A DNA stretch of 7,012 bases from an uncultured Desulfovibrio sp. GTDB taxonomy: Bacteria; Desulfobacterota; Desulfovibrionia; Desulfovibrionales; Desulfovibrionaceae. Shown here piece after piece: positions 1-5,478 of the stretch. The translations under genes were made by a program, and so were the position numbers. Location: contig URHE01000091.1 of assembly GCA_900547595.1 (NCBI GenBank), positions 1 to 7,012 of the forward strand, read 5' to 3'. Every line of letters starts with the position of its first letter. Position 1 is the stretch's first letter. The notes beneath the pieces are model-generated. The model saw only the letters and a list, made by a program, of their open reading frames with translations. It was not told the DNA's origin and made no database searches.

Positions 1-2
1 TC

Positions 3-659
3 GCGGCGGCCGCCGCGGCGCAAGGCCCGGGGGGCACCCCGCCCGCCGCCCCCGCCGCCGGGGGGACGTCCCGCGGCATCAAGCTGTTCGGCACGGTGGA
101 ATTCCGGCGCCCGCTCTCCACCCTGCCGGGCTGGCTCGACGTGCTGGAGCGGAACGCGGCAAGCCCCATCTTCCGCCCGGACAGGCAGTTCAACAGAAGC
201 ACCAGCTGGGCGCAGCTTCGGCAGCGCGCCGAGGGGAAAAGCCCCCGCGAGCTCCTGCGGCTCGTCAACAGCTTCTGGAACAGCTGGCCCTACCGCGAGG
301 ATCAGGCCAACTGGGGCAAGCAGGACTACTGGGCCGCGCCCGCGCAGTTCCTGAAAAAATCCGGCGACTGCGAGGACTACGCCATCGTCAAGTATTTCAC
401 GCTCAAGGAGCTGGGCATCGCGCCGGACAGCATGCGTATCGTCATCCTGCGCGACACCATCCGCAATCTTGCCCACGCGGTCCTTGTGGTCTATCTCGAT
501 GACGAGGCCTATGTGCTCGACAATCTCAGCAATGTGGTGCAGCCGCACACGCGCCTGCGCAACTACAGCCCGCAGTATTCCGTCAACGAACACGGACGGT
601 GGACGCATATCAAGGGACGCCCGGCGGCAACCGCCGGACGGGGGGGAAAAAGGCCATGA
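3..659 (+). CDS. LapG-like periplasmic cysteine protease (bacterial transglutaminase-like cysteine proteinase, BTLCP), 5' end outside window
   Basis: The frame is open to the left edge, so the gene starts outside the window and any signal peptide is not visible. The first visible residues form an Ala/Pro/Gly-rich linker, followed by the conserved-looking entry LFGTVEFRRPL. The GTG at 96 lies inside that block and is unlikely to be the start. The BTLCP catalytic triad is present: Cys in GDCEDYA (codon 369-371), His in LAHAVL (474-476) and Asp in VLDNL (519-521). The acidic residues flanking the Cys match those that bind calcium in LapG. Family knowledge: LapG is a Ca-dependent periplasmic protease that cuts the N-terminus of large surface adhesins, releasing them and dispersing biofilm; the inner-membrane receptor LapD holds it when c-di-GMP is high. 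The stop overlaps the next start by 4 bp (ATGA), and that next gene is a membrane receptor, which fits such a pair. No adhesin or type I secretion gene is visible, so the substrate is unknown. Confidence 0.88.
   Translation, partial: AAAAAAQGPGGTPPAAPAAGGTSRGIKLFGTVEFRRPLSTLPGWLDVLERNAASPIFRPDRQFNRSTSWAQLRQRAEGKSPRELLRLVNSFWNSWPYREDQANWGKQDYWAAPAQFLKKSGDCEDYAIVKYFTLKELGIAPDSMRIVILRDTIRNLAHAVLVVYLDDEAYVLDNLSNVVQPHTRLRNYSPQYSVNEHGRWTHIKGRPAATAGRGGKRP
621..637 (+). other. GC-rich stem-loop at the BTLCP/receptor junction
   Basis: A perfect 7-bp inverted repeat, CCGGCGG / CCGCCGG, has a 3-base CAA loop. It lies within the last codons of the protease gene and is followed by a run of seven G (640-646) and an A-rich stretch just before the ATG at 656. 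The receptor gene has no clean Shine-Dalgarno motif apart from this purine tract. The hairpin could affect translational coupling between the two genes, but that is inference; in DNA this GC-rich, a short inverted repeat may also be chance. Confidence 0.35.
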
Positions 660-2809
660 ACACTCTGGCAGGAACGGACGGCGCCGCGCGCCGCGCCCGC
701 TCGCGGCGCGGAACCATCCTCGGCGTGGGACTTCTCCTTTTTGTGGTCGTCGTCCTCGTGGCGCTGCTGCTCTGCCGCTTCCGCGCGGAATACGCCACCC
801 AGGCCATCCTCGCCAAGCAACGCGACATCCAGCAGGCATGGCTCGACAAGTCGCTGGACGCCATCCGCGTCTGGCGCAACGAACTGGTGGAACAGGCGCG
901 CTTCATCAGCGCCTCGGAAATGTTCCGCCTCTTCGTCATGGACGCGCGCGAGCTGGATGCCGCCACCCTGTGCCGCATCGCCGATCCGGATTCCCTCAAC
1001 TGCACCGAAGAGAACATCCGCTCCCTGGCCGAGCAGCTCACCTACATGCAGGACCTGCTCAAGGATTTCACCCGGCGCCGCGCCTGGACGGACGCCCGCG
1101 TCCTGCGCGCGGACGGCACCGCCCTGGTGTCCCCGGAATTCGCCACGCCGCTGAGCCCGGAACAGACCGCCCTTGTGCGCCGCGCCGGAGAAAGCGGCCA
1201 TTCCGCCTTCGGCGCCATCCGCAAGGGGGAAAACGGCCTGATCATGGACCTGGCCGATCCGCTCTTCGAGGTGCTGGGCGCCAACGAGCCGCAGCCCGTG
1301 GCCGTGCTCCTGCTCTCGGTCCCCATGGACAAGCCCCTGGCGGGCTTCCTCGCCCGCACGGGCGAACATGAGGAGACGCTGCTGCCGCGCATCGTGGCCG
1401 GCGGTCCGGAAGGGCCGGTCATGGCGCTGGCCCGGGGGGGCGGCATCCTGCTGGAACCCGTGGCCGCGTCCCAGGCACGGCTGCTGGAGCAGAAGAATCT
1501 GCCCTTCATGCGTCGCCAGGCCCTGGATGGCCGGGGCGAGGTCTATTCCATGGGCGCGCGTCCCACGGTGCTGGACTGGCGCTTTGTGCTGGAAACGCCC
1601 GCCGCCGAGGTGGACGCCCTCATCAGGGCCCAGAAATGGCAGATCTATGGCCTGGGGCTGCTCGCCAGCCTGGGCATCGCCCTGCTCGGCGCCTTTGCCT
1701 GGGCCAGCGCCACCAGCCGTTCCCACGAGGCCCGCGCGCGCCAGCTCGAGGCGCTCTATACCACCATCCGCAACCAGAAGCTCATGCTCGACAGCGTCAA
1801 CGCCTCGCTCCAGGCGGGGCTTGTCCTGGTGGACAGCCAGGGCCGCGTCCAGATGGCGAACCCCGCCTTCAGCGCCCTGGCCGGGACCGAAGGGGAGATA
1901 CCCCCCGGCACGCCCCTGGTGGAGACGCTTCCCGGCAAGATCGCGGTGCAGCTTTTGGGAGACATGGCCCTGGTCAATGACTGCGGCCAGTCCGCCTGTG
2001 TGGAGGTCTCCATGCCGCCCGCGCCCGGCGCTCCGGAAGAGGACGAGGCGGAAAGCGACGGCGCCGGGAACGGAGAACGCCTGTTCCGCGTCACCCTCTA
2101 TCCCTATGGCGCCGCTGCAGGAAGCGGAGACCTCGCCGCCACGGGCTGCGTGGCCACCTTCCAGGACATCACCCGCTTCCGGCGCAATGCCGAGCGCGCC
2201 CGCAAGCGGCAGACGGCGCTCATCACCGCTCTGGTGCGCGCCATCGAGAGCGTGGACCCCAACCTCGCCGGGCACTCGGACAGGATGGCCCGCGCCGCCG
2301 GGCTGGTGGCCGACGCCCTGGCCCTGGACTCCCGCGAAAGGGAAACCCTGAGCCTTGCCGCCCGCCTTTCGCAGATCGGCAAGATATTCGTCCCGCGCGA
2401 GCTCCTCACCAAGCGCGGCGCCCTGACGCCCGAAGAGCGGCAGGAAGTGCTCCGCGCGCCCGAGCATGCGGACAGGATACTCCACGATCTGCGCTTTGAC
2501 CTGCCCGTGCGCGAGACCGTGCGCGAAATGGGCGAGCGCATGGACGGGTCCGGCAGTCCCCAGGGCCTGCGCGGCGAGGAGATCTCGCGCTGCGGCAGGG
2601 TGCTGGCCGTGGTCAACGCCTTTGTGGCCATGACCAGCCCGCGCGCCTGGCGCGGCGACAACGGCATGGACCCGGCCGAGGCCGTGAGCCAGCTCGCAAA
2701 GGACCTGCGCTTCGATCAGGAGGTGGTCGCCGCGCTCGCCCAGGTGGTGTCCGGTGCCGCCGCCCCGGCGGCGGACGCGGCAACGGGCGGGGAGGCGGCG
2801 CGGCCATGA
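656..2809 (+). CDS. Membrane receptor with periplasmic sensor, PAS-like domain and degenerate (probably non-catalytic) HD-GYP domain
   Basis: The protein has 717 residues from the ATG at 656, whose ATGA overlaps the protease stop. An in-frame GTG at 599 would force a 61-bp overlap and is less likely. Order of parts: Arg-rich cytoplasmic tip (10-18), TM1 (about 20-40), periplasmic region of about 285 residues, possibly Cache-like (42-328), TM2 (about 330-350), coiled-coil linker, PAS-like domain (about 375-508, ending near FQDITRF), and HD-GYP-like domain (about 512-705). The HD-GYP fold is recognisable from GHSDRMA, IGKIFVP, LLTKRGALTPEE, RMDGSGSP, LRGEEI and RVLAVV. The catalytic residues are mostly gone: HD is S572-Q573, the following HP is A601-P, HHE is M625-G626-E627, GYP is G633-S-P, and the late Asp is N654. 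H540 and K576 remain. The protein therefore probably does not hydrolyse c-di-GMP and may instead bind it or a partner. Lying directly after a LapG-type protease, it is a candidate for the LapD role of holding or releasing that protease. This is inference; the sensory ligand is unknown. Confidence 0.88.
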   Translation: MNTLAGTDGAARRARSRRGTILGVGLLLFVVVVLVALLLCRFRAEYATQAILAKQRDIQQAWLDKSLDAIRVWRNELVEQARFISASEMFRLFVMDARELDAATLCRIADPDSLNCTEENIRSLAEQLTYMQDLLKDFTRRRAWTDARVLRADGTALVSPEFATPLSPEQTALVRRAGESGHSAFGAIRKGENGLIMDLADPLFEVLGANEPQPVAVLLLSVPMDKPLAGFLARTGEHEETLLPRIVAGGPEGPVMALARGGGILLEPVAASQARLLEQKNLPFMRRQALDGRGEVYSMGARPTVLDWRFVLETPAAEVDALIRAQKWQIYGLGLLASLGIALLGAFAWASATSRSHEARARQLEALYTTIRNQKLMLDSVNASLQAGLVLVDSQGRVQMANPAFSALAGTEGEIPPGTPLVETLPGKIAVQLLGDMALVNDCGQSACVEVSMPPAPGAPEEDEAESDGAGNGERLFRVTLYPYGAAAGSGDLAATGCVATFQDITRFRRNAERARKRQTALITALVRAIESVDPNLAGHSDRMARAAGLVADALALDSRERETLSLAARLSQIGKIFVPRELLTKRGALTPEERQEVLRAPEHADRILHDLRFDLPVRETVREMGERMDGSGSPQGLRGEEISRCGRVLAVVNAFVAMTSPRAWRGDNGMDPAEAVSQLAKDLRFDQEVVAALAQVVSGAAAPAADAATGGEAARP

Positions 2810-3948
2810 CGCGCTCCGGCGGCAATGCCTCCGGAGGGCCCGTCCATGTGACGCGCGCGGCCCTGCCCCCGCTGGAGGACTATCTGGCCTGCGTGCGCCG
2901 CATTTTCGACACGCATGGCCTGACCAACATGGGCGAATTCGCGCGCAGGCTCGAAACGGAGCTGGCGCGCACGCTCGATGCGCCCGCCCTCGCCGTCTGC
3001 GCCAACGGCACCCTTGCCCTCCAGCTTGCCCTTCGCCTTCTGGGCCTCAACGGCAGGACGGTCATCACCACGCCGTTCACCTATGTGGCAACGCTTTCGG
3101 CCCTGCTCTGGGAGGGCTGCACCCCTGTATTCGCGGACATCGACCCGCGCAGCCTGTGCATGGACCCGGGCGAAGCGGCCCGCCTGCTGGACGCCCACCC
3201 CGGGGCGGCGGCCCTGCTGCCGGTGCATGTCTACGGCAACGCCTGCGATGTGGACGCCCTGGAGACGCTTGCCCGCGAACGCGGCGTGGCCCTGCTCTAC
3301 GACGCGGCCCACGCCTTCGGCAGCAGACTCCGCGGCAAAAGCCTCTTTGCCTGCGGCGACGCCGCCACGGCGAGCTTTCACGCCACCAAGCTCTTCCATA
3401 CGGTGGAGGGCGGCTGCGTCGTGGCGCGTGATCCGGCCCGCAAAAAGGCCCTGGAACTGCTCCGCGCCTTCGGCCATGTGGGCGATACGCACTTTTCCCT
3501 GGGCATCAATGCCAAAATGTCCGAACTGCACGCGGCCATGGGGCTCTGCCTGTTGCCGGAACTGCCGGAGAACATGGCCCGGCGCGCGACCGTCACCGCC
3601 ATCTATGACGAAGTGCTGGGCCTTGCCGCGGACGGCGCGCCGGGAGCGGAAGGTCTGCGCCGCCCGCGCCTGGCGCCGGGCCTCGCGTGGAACCACGCCT
3701 ACTATCCGGTCATCTTCCCGGACGGAGCGGCCCGCGCCCGCGTCACGGCGGCTCTGGAAGCGCGGGGCATCCATCCCCGCCGCTACTTTTACCCCAGCCT
3801 CACGCGCCTGCCCTATGTGCAAAGCCCGCCCTGCCCCGTGGCCGAGGATATGGCCGAACGCGTCCTCTGCCTGCCGCTGTGGGCGGACATGGCGCCGGAA
3901 CTCACGCGGGAGATCGCGGAACTGACCCGCGCGGCCGCGCGGGCCTGA
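2806..3948 (+). CDS. DegT/DnrJ/EryC1/StrS family PLP-dependent sugar aminotransferase (VioA-like subgroup)
   Basis: This 380-residue protein is of normal length for the family. GGAGG at 2791-2795 sits 10 bases before the ATG, and the start overlaps the receptor stop as ATGA. Family signatures in order are GLTNMGEFARRLE near the N-terminus, CANGTLALQLAL, TTPFTYVAT, LPVHVYGN, YDAAHAFG (with D166, the residue expected to contact the PLP ring nitrogen), SFHATKLFHTVEGG (K195 is the expected PLP-binding lysine), GINAKMSELHAAMGL, and HPRRYFYPSL near the C-terminus. These enzymes are cytoplasmic and transfer an amino group from glutamate to a keto sugar nucleotide, producing amino-dideoxy sugars for O-antigen, capsule or glycan decoration. 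The wording LLWEGCTPVF and TTPF resembles the VioA type (dTDP-4-amino-4,6-dideoxyglucose), but substrate cannot be fixed from sequence, and WecE-like or perosamine-type activity is possible. No other sugar-nucleotide gene lies in the window, so its tight link to the protease/receptor pair is unexplained. Confidence 0.9.
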   Translation: MTRSGGNASGGPVHVTRAALPPLEDYLACVRRIFDTHGLTNMGEFARRLETELARTLDAPALAVCANGTLALQLALRLLGLNGRTVITTPFTYVATLSALLWEGCTPVFADIDPRSLCMDPGEAARLLDAHPGAAALLPVHVYGNACDVDALETLARERGVALLYDAAHAFGSRLRGKSLFACGDAATASFHATKLFHTVEGGCVVARDPARKKALELLRAFGHVGDTHFSLGINAKMSELHAAMGLCLLPELPENMARRATVTAIYDEVLGLAADGAPGAEGLRRPRLAPGLAWNHAYYPVIFPDGAARARVTAALEARGIHPRRYFYPSLTRLPYVQSPPCPVAEDMAERVLCLPLWADMAPELTREIAELTRAAARA

Positions 3949-3960
3949 GCCGGCGCGGCG

Positions 3961-4004
3961 AAAAAGCGCCGCTGCGCGGCGACCCTCCCGCGGAGCAGCG
4001 GCGC
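3961..4004 (-). terminator. GC-rich hairpin with a T tract only on the minus strand (possible minus-strand intrinsic terminator)
   Basis: A perfect 10-bp inverted repeat lies at 3966-3975 (GCGCCGCTGC) and 3995-4004 (GCAGCGGCGC); the 19-base interval can add GCGG/CCGC pairing (3976-3979 with 3988-3991). On the plus strand no T tract follows, so it is not a classic intrinsic terminator for the aminotransferase operon. On the minus strand the stem is followed directly by TTTTT (the A run at 3961-3965), the canonical layout. Its only obvious use would be to stop antisense transcription coming from alr. A Rho-assisted or mRNA 3'-end-protecting role on the plus strand is the alternative. Confidence 0.5.
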
Positions 4005-4030
4005 ACGGCGGCAAGCGGCAGGGGCGCCTC

Positions 4031-4059
4031 TTGATGCTTCGCGCCGTCTCCTGTACAAC
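4031..4059 (+). promoter_or_regulatory. Predicted sigma70-type promoter for alr
   Basis: TTGATG (4031-4036, 4 of 6 matches to TTGACA) and TACAAC (4054-4059, 4 of 6 to TATAAT) are separated by exactly 17 bases. TG stands directly before the -10 box. The predicted start of transcription is about 4065-4067, which gives a leader of about 110 bases before the alr ATG. The placement after the upstream operon and before alr fits. No operator for a known regulator was recognised. Confidence 0.55.
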
Positions 4060-4063
4060 CATG

Positions 4064-4158
4064 GCACGCGTTCGCCCGGCGCGGCCCGCACTGGAGGGAC
4101 GGGGCGAACGTTTCGTGCGGACGGAGGTCCCCTCCGTCCGGTCGGCCGCAGGGCCGAC
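4064..4158 (+). promoter_or_regulatory. Structured 5' leader of alr: three consecutive stem-loops
   Basis: Three inverted repeats fill the leader. P1 pairs CGTTCGCCC (4069-4077) with GGGCGAACG (4102-4110) and, after a TTT bulge at 4111-4113, extends with GCACG (4064-4068) to CGTGC (4114-4118). P2 is a 9-bp stem, GGACGGAGG (4119-4127) with CCTCCGTCC (4131-4139), and a 3-base loop; a tenth pair using 4118 competes with P1. P3 pairs GTCGGCC (4141-4147) with GGCCGAC (4152-4158) around a 4-base loop, abutting P2. GGAG at 4168-4171 is left free, 5 bases before the ATG. P1 begins almost exactly at the predicted transcript 5' end. There is no U tract, so it is not a simple attenuator. GGACGG is repeated at 4097-4102 and 4119-4124, so P1-loop sequence could compete for the P2 3' arm. 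It matches no riboswitch class that I recognise. The structure is read directly; a regulatory role is inference. Confidence 0.6.
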
Positions 4159-4176
4159 AGTCCAGCCGGAGCTTCC

Positions 4177-5301
4177 ATGTCGTGTACGTTCACGCCCGCC
4201 TTCTGCCGCATTGACCTTGCGGCCATACGCCGCAATTTCCGCCGCATGGGCAGCCCCACGGAACTCATGCCGGTCATCAAGTCCGACGCCTACGGACACG
4301 GCCTGCTGCCCGTGGCGCGCGCCCTGGCCGGGGAAGGCGCGCTGCGCTTTGCCGTGGGCACCGCCGATGAAGGTCTGGAACTGCGCCGGGCCGGCCTGGG
4401 GCAGGAGATCGTGCCCCTCATGGGCTGTCTCACCCACGACGACTGGCACGCGGCCGCGGCCTGCGGGCTCACCCCCCTCATCGCCTGCTTCGACGACATC
4501 GCGGCCGCAGCCGCGGCCTGCGGCGCGCGCCGCCTCCCCGTGGCCCTCAAGTGCGATACCGGCATGGGACGCCTCGGATTCACCCCCGATGACGCCCCCG
4601 CCCTTGCCGAGCGGCTGCGCGCCCATCCCGTGCTCGCGCCCAGGCTTGCCCTTTCGCATCTTTCCAGCGTGGACATGCCGGGGGAAGACGCCTACACCGA
4701 AATGCAGACCCTGCGCTTTGAACGTTTCCTCACGGGCCTGCGGACGGCCTTTCCCGATATTCTGCCCTCTCTGGGCAATTCCGCGGCGACCCTCGGGCCC
4801 GCGCGGCGGCGCAGCGGCATCTGCCGTCCCGGCCTGGCGCTCTATGGCGGCGACCCCTTTGCCGGCACCGGACGCGAGGCGGCCAACGGCTCCCTGGAAT
4901 GGGCCATGAGCGTCGCCGCGCCCATTCTCGCCGTGCACCCGCTCCGCGCCGGAGAAAGCCTTTCCTACGGGCGCATCTTCACCGCGCCGCGCGACATGCG
5001 CGTGGCCGTGGCCGCCGCCGGCTACGCCACGGGCTATGCGCGCGCGCTTTCGGGCCGCGTTTCCCTGGTCGTGCGCGGGCGCCGCGTTGCGCAGGTGGGC
5101 AGGATATGCATGAGCATGCTCATGCTTGACGTGAGCGGCCTGCCACAAACCGCCCCGGGCGACCTCGCCTGGGCGCTGGGCGGCCCCGTGGAGCCGGGCG
5201 AACGCCCGGTGGACGCGCAGGAACTGGCGCGGCTGCTGGACACCATTCCCTACGAGATACTCTGCCTCATGGGCGCGCTCAATCCGCGCGTCTATGACTG
5301 A
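4177..5301 (+). CDS. alr: Alanine racemase
   Basis: This 374-residue, PLP-dependent fold-type III enzyme interconverts L- and D-alanine in the cytoplasm, supplying D-Ala for peptidoglycan. The start is the ATG at 4177, with GGAG at 4168-4171. An N-terminal TIM-barrel spans about 1-250 and a C-terminal beta domain follows. K35 in VIKSDAYGHG is the PLP lysine. R132 lies in LKCDTGMGRLG, and R217 in CRPGLALYGG matches the arginine that contacts the pyridine nitrogen. Y283 in GYATGYAR is the catalytic tyrosine, and TIPYEIL carries the substrate-entry tyrosine. SLGNSAA and LSYGRIF are also typical. Two usually acidic positions differ: GYADG is GYATG here, and the Met-Asp pair of GRVxMD is Met-Ser (GRICMSMLM). 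The core catalytic set is complete, so activity is expected. It has its own predicted promoter and structured leader, and is convergent with the rodA-bactofilin pair. Confidence 0.95.
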   Translation: MSCTFTPAFCRIDLAAIRRNFRRMGSPTELMPVIKSDAYGHGLLPVARALAGEGALRFAVGTADEGLELRRAGLGQEIVPLMGCLTHDDWHAAAACGLTPLIACFDDIAAAAAACGARRLPVALKCDTGMGRLGFTPDDAPALAERLRAHPVLAPRLALSHLSSVDMPGEDAYTEMQTLRFERFLTGLRTAFPDILPSLGNSAATLGPARRRSGICRPGLALYGGDPFAGTGREAANGSLEWAMSVAAPILAVHPLRAGESLSYGRIFTAPRDMRVAVAAAGYATGYARALSGRVSLVVRGRRVAQVGRICMSMLMLDVSGLPQTAPGDLAWALGGPVEPGERPVDAQELARLLDTIPYEILCLMGALNPRVYD

Positions 5302-5303
5302 CC

Positions 5304-5338
5304 GGAGCGTTTCCGCACTTTCAGTGCCAAACCGCTCC
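5304..5338. repeat. Imperfect hairpin just after the alr stop
   Basis: GGAGCG (5304-5309) pairs with CGCTCC (5333-5338). The pairing continues with TTT/AAA (5310-5312 with 5329-5331) past a single bulged C, then GCAC/GTGC (5315-5318 with 5324-5327) closes a TTTCA loop. It starts two bases after the alr stop codon. No T run follows, so it is not a textbook intrinsic terminator, but it may stabilise the 3' end of the mRNA. It abuts the inverted-repeat element at 5339 and may be part of the same composite intergenic repeat. Confidence 0.55.
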
Positions 5339-5348
5339 AGTGTCTGAT

Positions 5349-5376
5349 TGCAAAAATTCTGCGCAGAATTTTTGCA
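5349..5376. repeat. Perfect 28-bp palindrome
   Basis: TGCAAAAATTCTGC (5349-5362) is followed immediately by its exact reverse complement (5363-5376) with no spacer. As RNA it forms a long hairpin whose central bases make the loop; as DNA it is a two-fold symmetric site. It lies within the inverted-repeat element and overlaps its left terminal repeat. On both strands it ends with TTTTTGCA, so it may contribute to termination of both converging transcripts. A binding site for a dimeric protein is the alternative. Confidence 0.8.
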
Positions 5377-5380
5377 GGAT

Positions 5381-5412
5381 CGTTCGCGAAAAAGCGTGGT
5401 TTTTTGCGAACG
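5381..5412. terminator. Long hairpin, probable part of the convergent-gene terminator zone
   Basis: CGTTCGC (5381-5387) pairs with GCGAACG (5406-5412). The stem continues through one G-T pair and five A-T pairs (5389-5393 with 5400-5404) to a 6-base GCGTGG loop, 13 pairs in total. The A and T runs lie inside the stem rather than after it, so terminator strength is uncertain. Its position between the converging alr and bactofilin transcripts supports the role. Confidence 0.5.
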
Positions 5413-5430
5413 AACCCGGCTATGCCGCCG

Positions 5431-5450
5431 CAAAACCCTTACGGGTTTTG
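5431..5450. terminator. Short symmetric hairpin, candidate bidirectional terminator
   Basis: CAAAACCC (5431-5438) and GGGTTTTG (5443-5450) form a perfect 8-bp stem around a TTAC tetraloop. An A tract lies upstream and a T tract downstream on either strand, the form expected for a weak bidirectional intrinsic terminator between convergent genes. A smaller CGGC/GCCG hairpin (5417-5427) lies just before it. Confidence 0.5.
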
Positions 5451-5478
5451 TAGTGTCTCCTTTTGCAAGCAGACACTA
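5451..5478. repeat. Hairpin at the right end of the element, containing the bactofilin stop codon
   Basis: TAGTGTCT (5451-5458) is the exact reverse complement of AGACACTA (5471-5478). Inside, CTT/AAG (5460-5462 with 5467-5469) closes a TTGC loop. The bactofilin stop TAG, read on the minus strand at 5478-5476, forms the base of this stem, so the hairpin begins with the stop codon itself. The right arm also forms the right terminal inverted repeat of the larger element. Confidence 0.65.

Larger units (their letters stand above)
5339..5477. repeat. MITE-like or REP-like non-coding element with 17-bp terminal inverted repeats
   Basis: The left end, AGTGTCTGATTGCAAAA (5339-5355), and the reverse complement of the right end at 5461-5477, AGTGTCTGCTTGCAAAA, match at 16 of 17 bases. 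The 105-bp interior contains no believable gene and consists of nested hairpins. A further copy of AGTGTCT lies inside at 5452-5458. The segment is clearly AT-richer than the surrounding DNA. No convincing target-site duplication was found. It may be a MITE, a REP/BIME-like intergenic repeat or simply a compound terminator; telling these apart needs a search for other copies in the genome. Confidence 0.55.

Noticed and set aside
96..98. GTG as the start of the protease gene
   Set aside because: The frame is open upstream to the window edge, and the residues just before it (IKLFGT) look like part of the conserved entry to the domain. A periplasmic enzyme also needs an export signal, which would lie further upstream.
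599..655. Upstream GTG start adding 19 residues to the receptor
   Set aside because: It would overlap the protease gene by 61 bp and add a polar, Gly-rich tail. The ATG at 656 gives the same 4-bp ATGA overlap as the next junction.
563..2485. 640-residue open frame on the minus strand
   Set aside because: It lies entirely opposite the protease and receptor genes, is low in recognisable motifs and rich in Gly/Ala/His/Arg, as expected for the antisense of GC-biased codons. The plus-strand proteins have clear domains.
4064..4158. A known riboswitch or T-box in the alr leader
   Set aside because: I see no T-box sequence, no terminator/antiterminator pair with a U run, and no core motif of a riboswitch class I know. 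It is therefore reported only as an unassigned structured leader.
4031..4909. 292-residue plus-strand frame starting in the alr leader
   Set aside because: It overlaps alr in another frame, begins at the predicted -35 box, and its sequence is Pro/Arg/Ala-rich without motifs.
2716..5433. 905-residue open frame on the minus strand, the longest in the window
   Set aside because: It is antisense to the aminotransferase and alanine racemase, both firmly identified, and crosses the intergenic regions. Its composition is typical of high-GC shadow frames, with no domain recognised.
5304..5478. CRISPR array
   Set aside because: The repeats are inverted and nested, not evenly spaced direct repeats with unique spacers.
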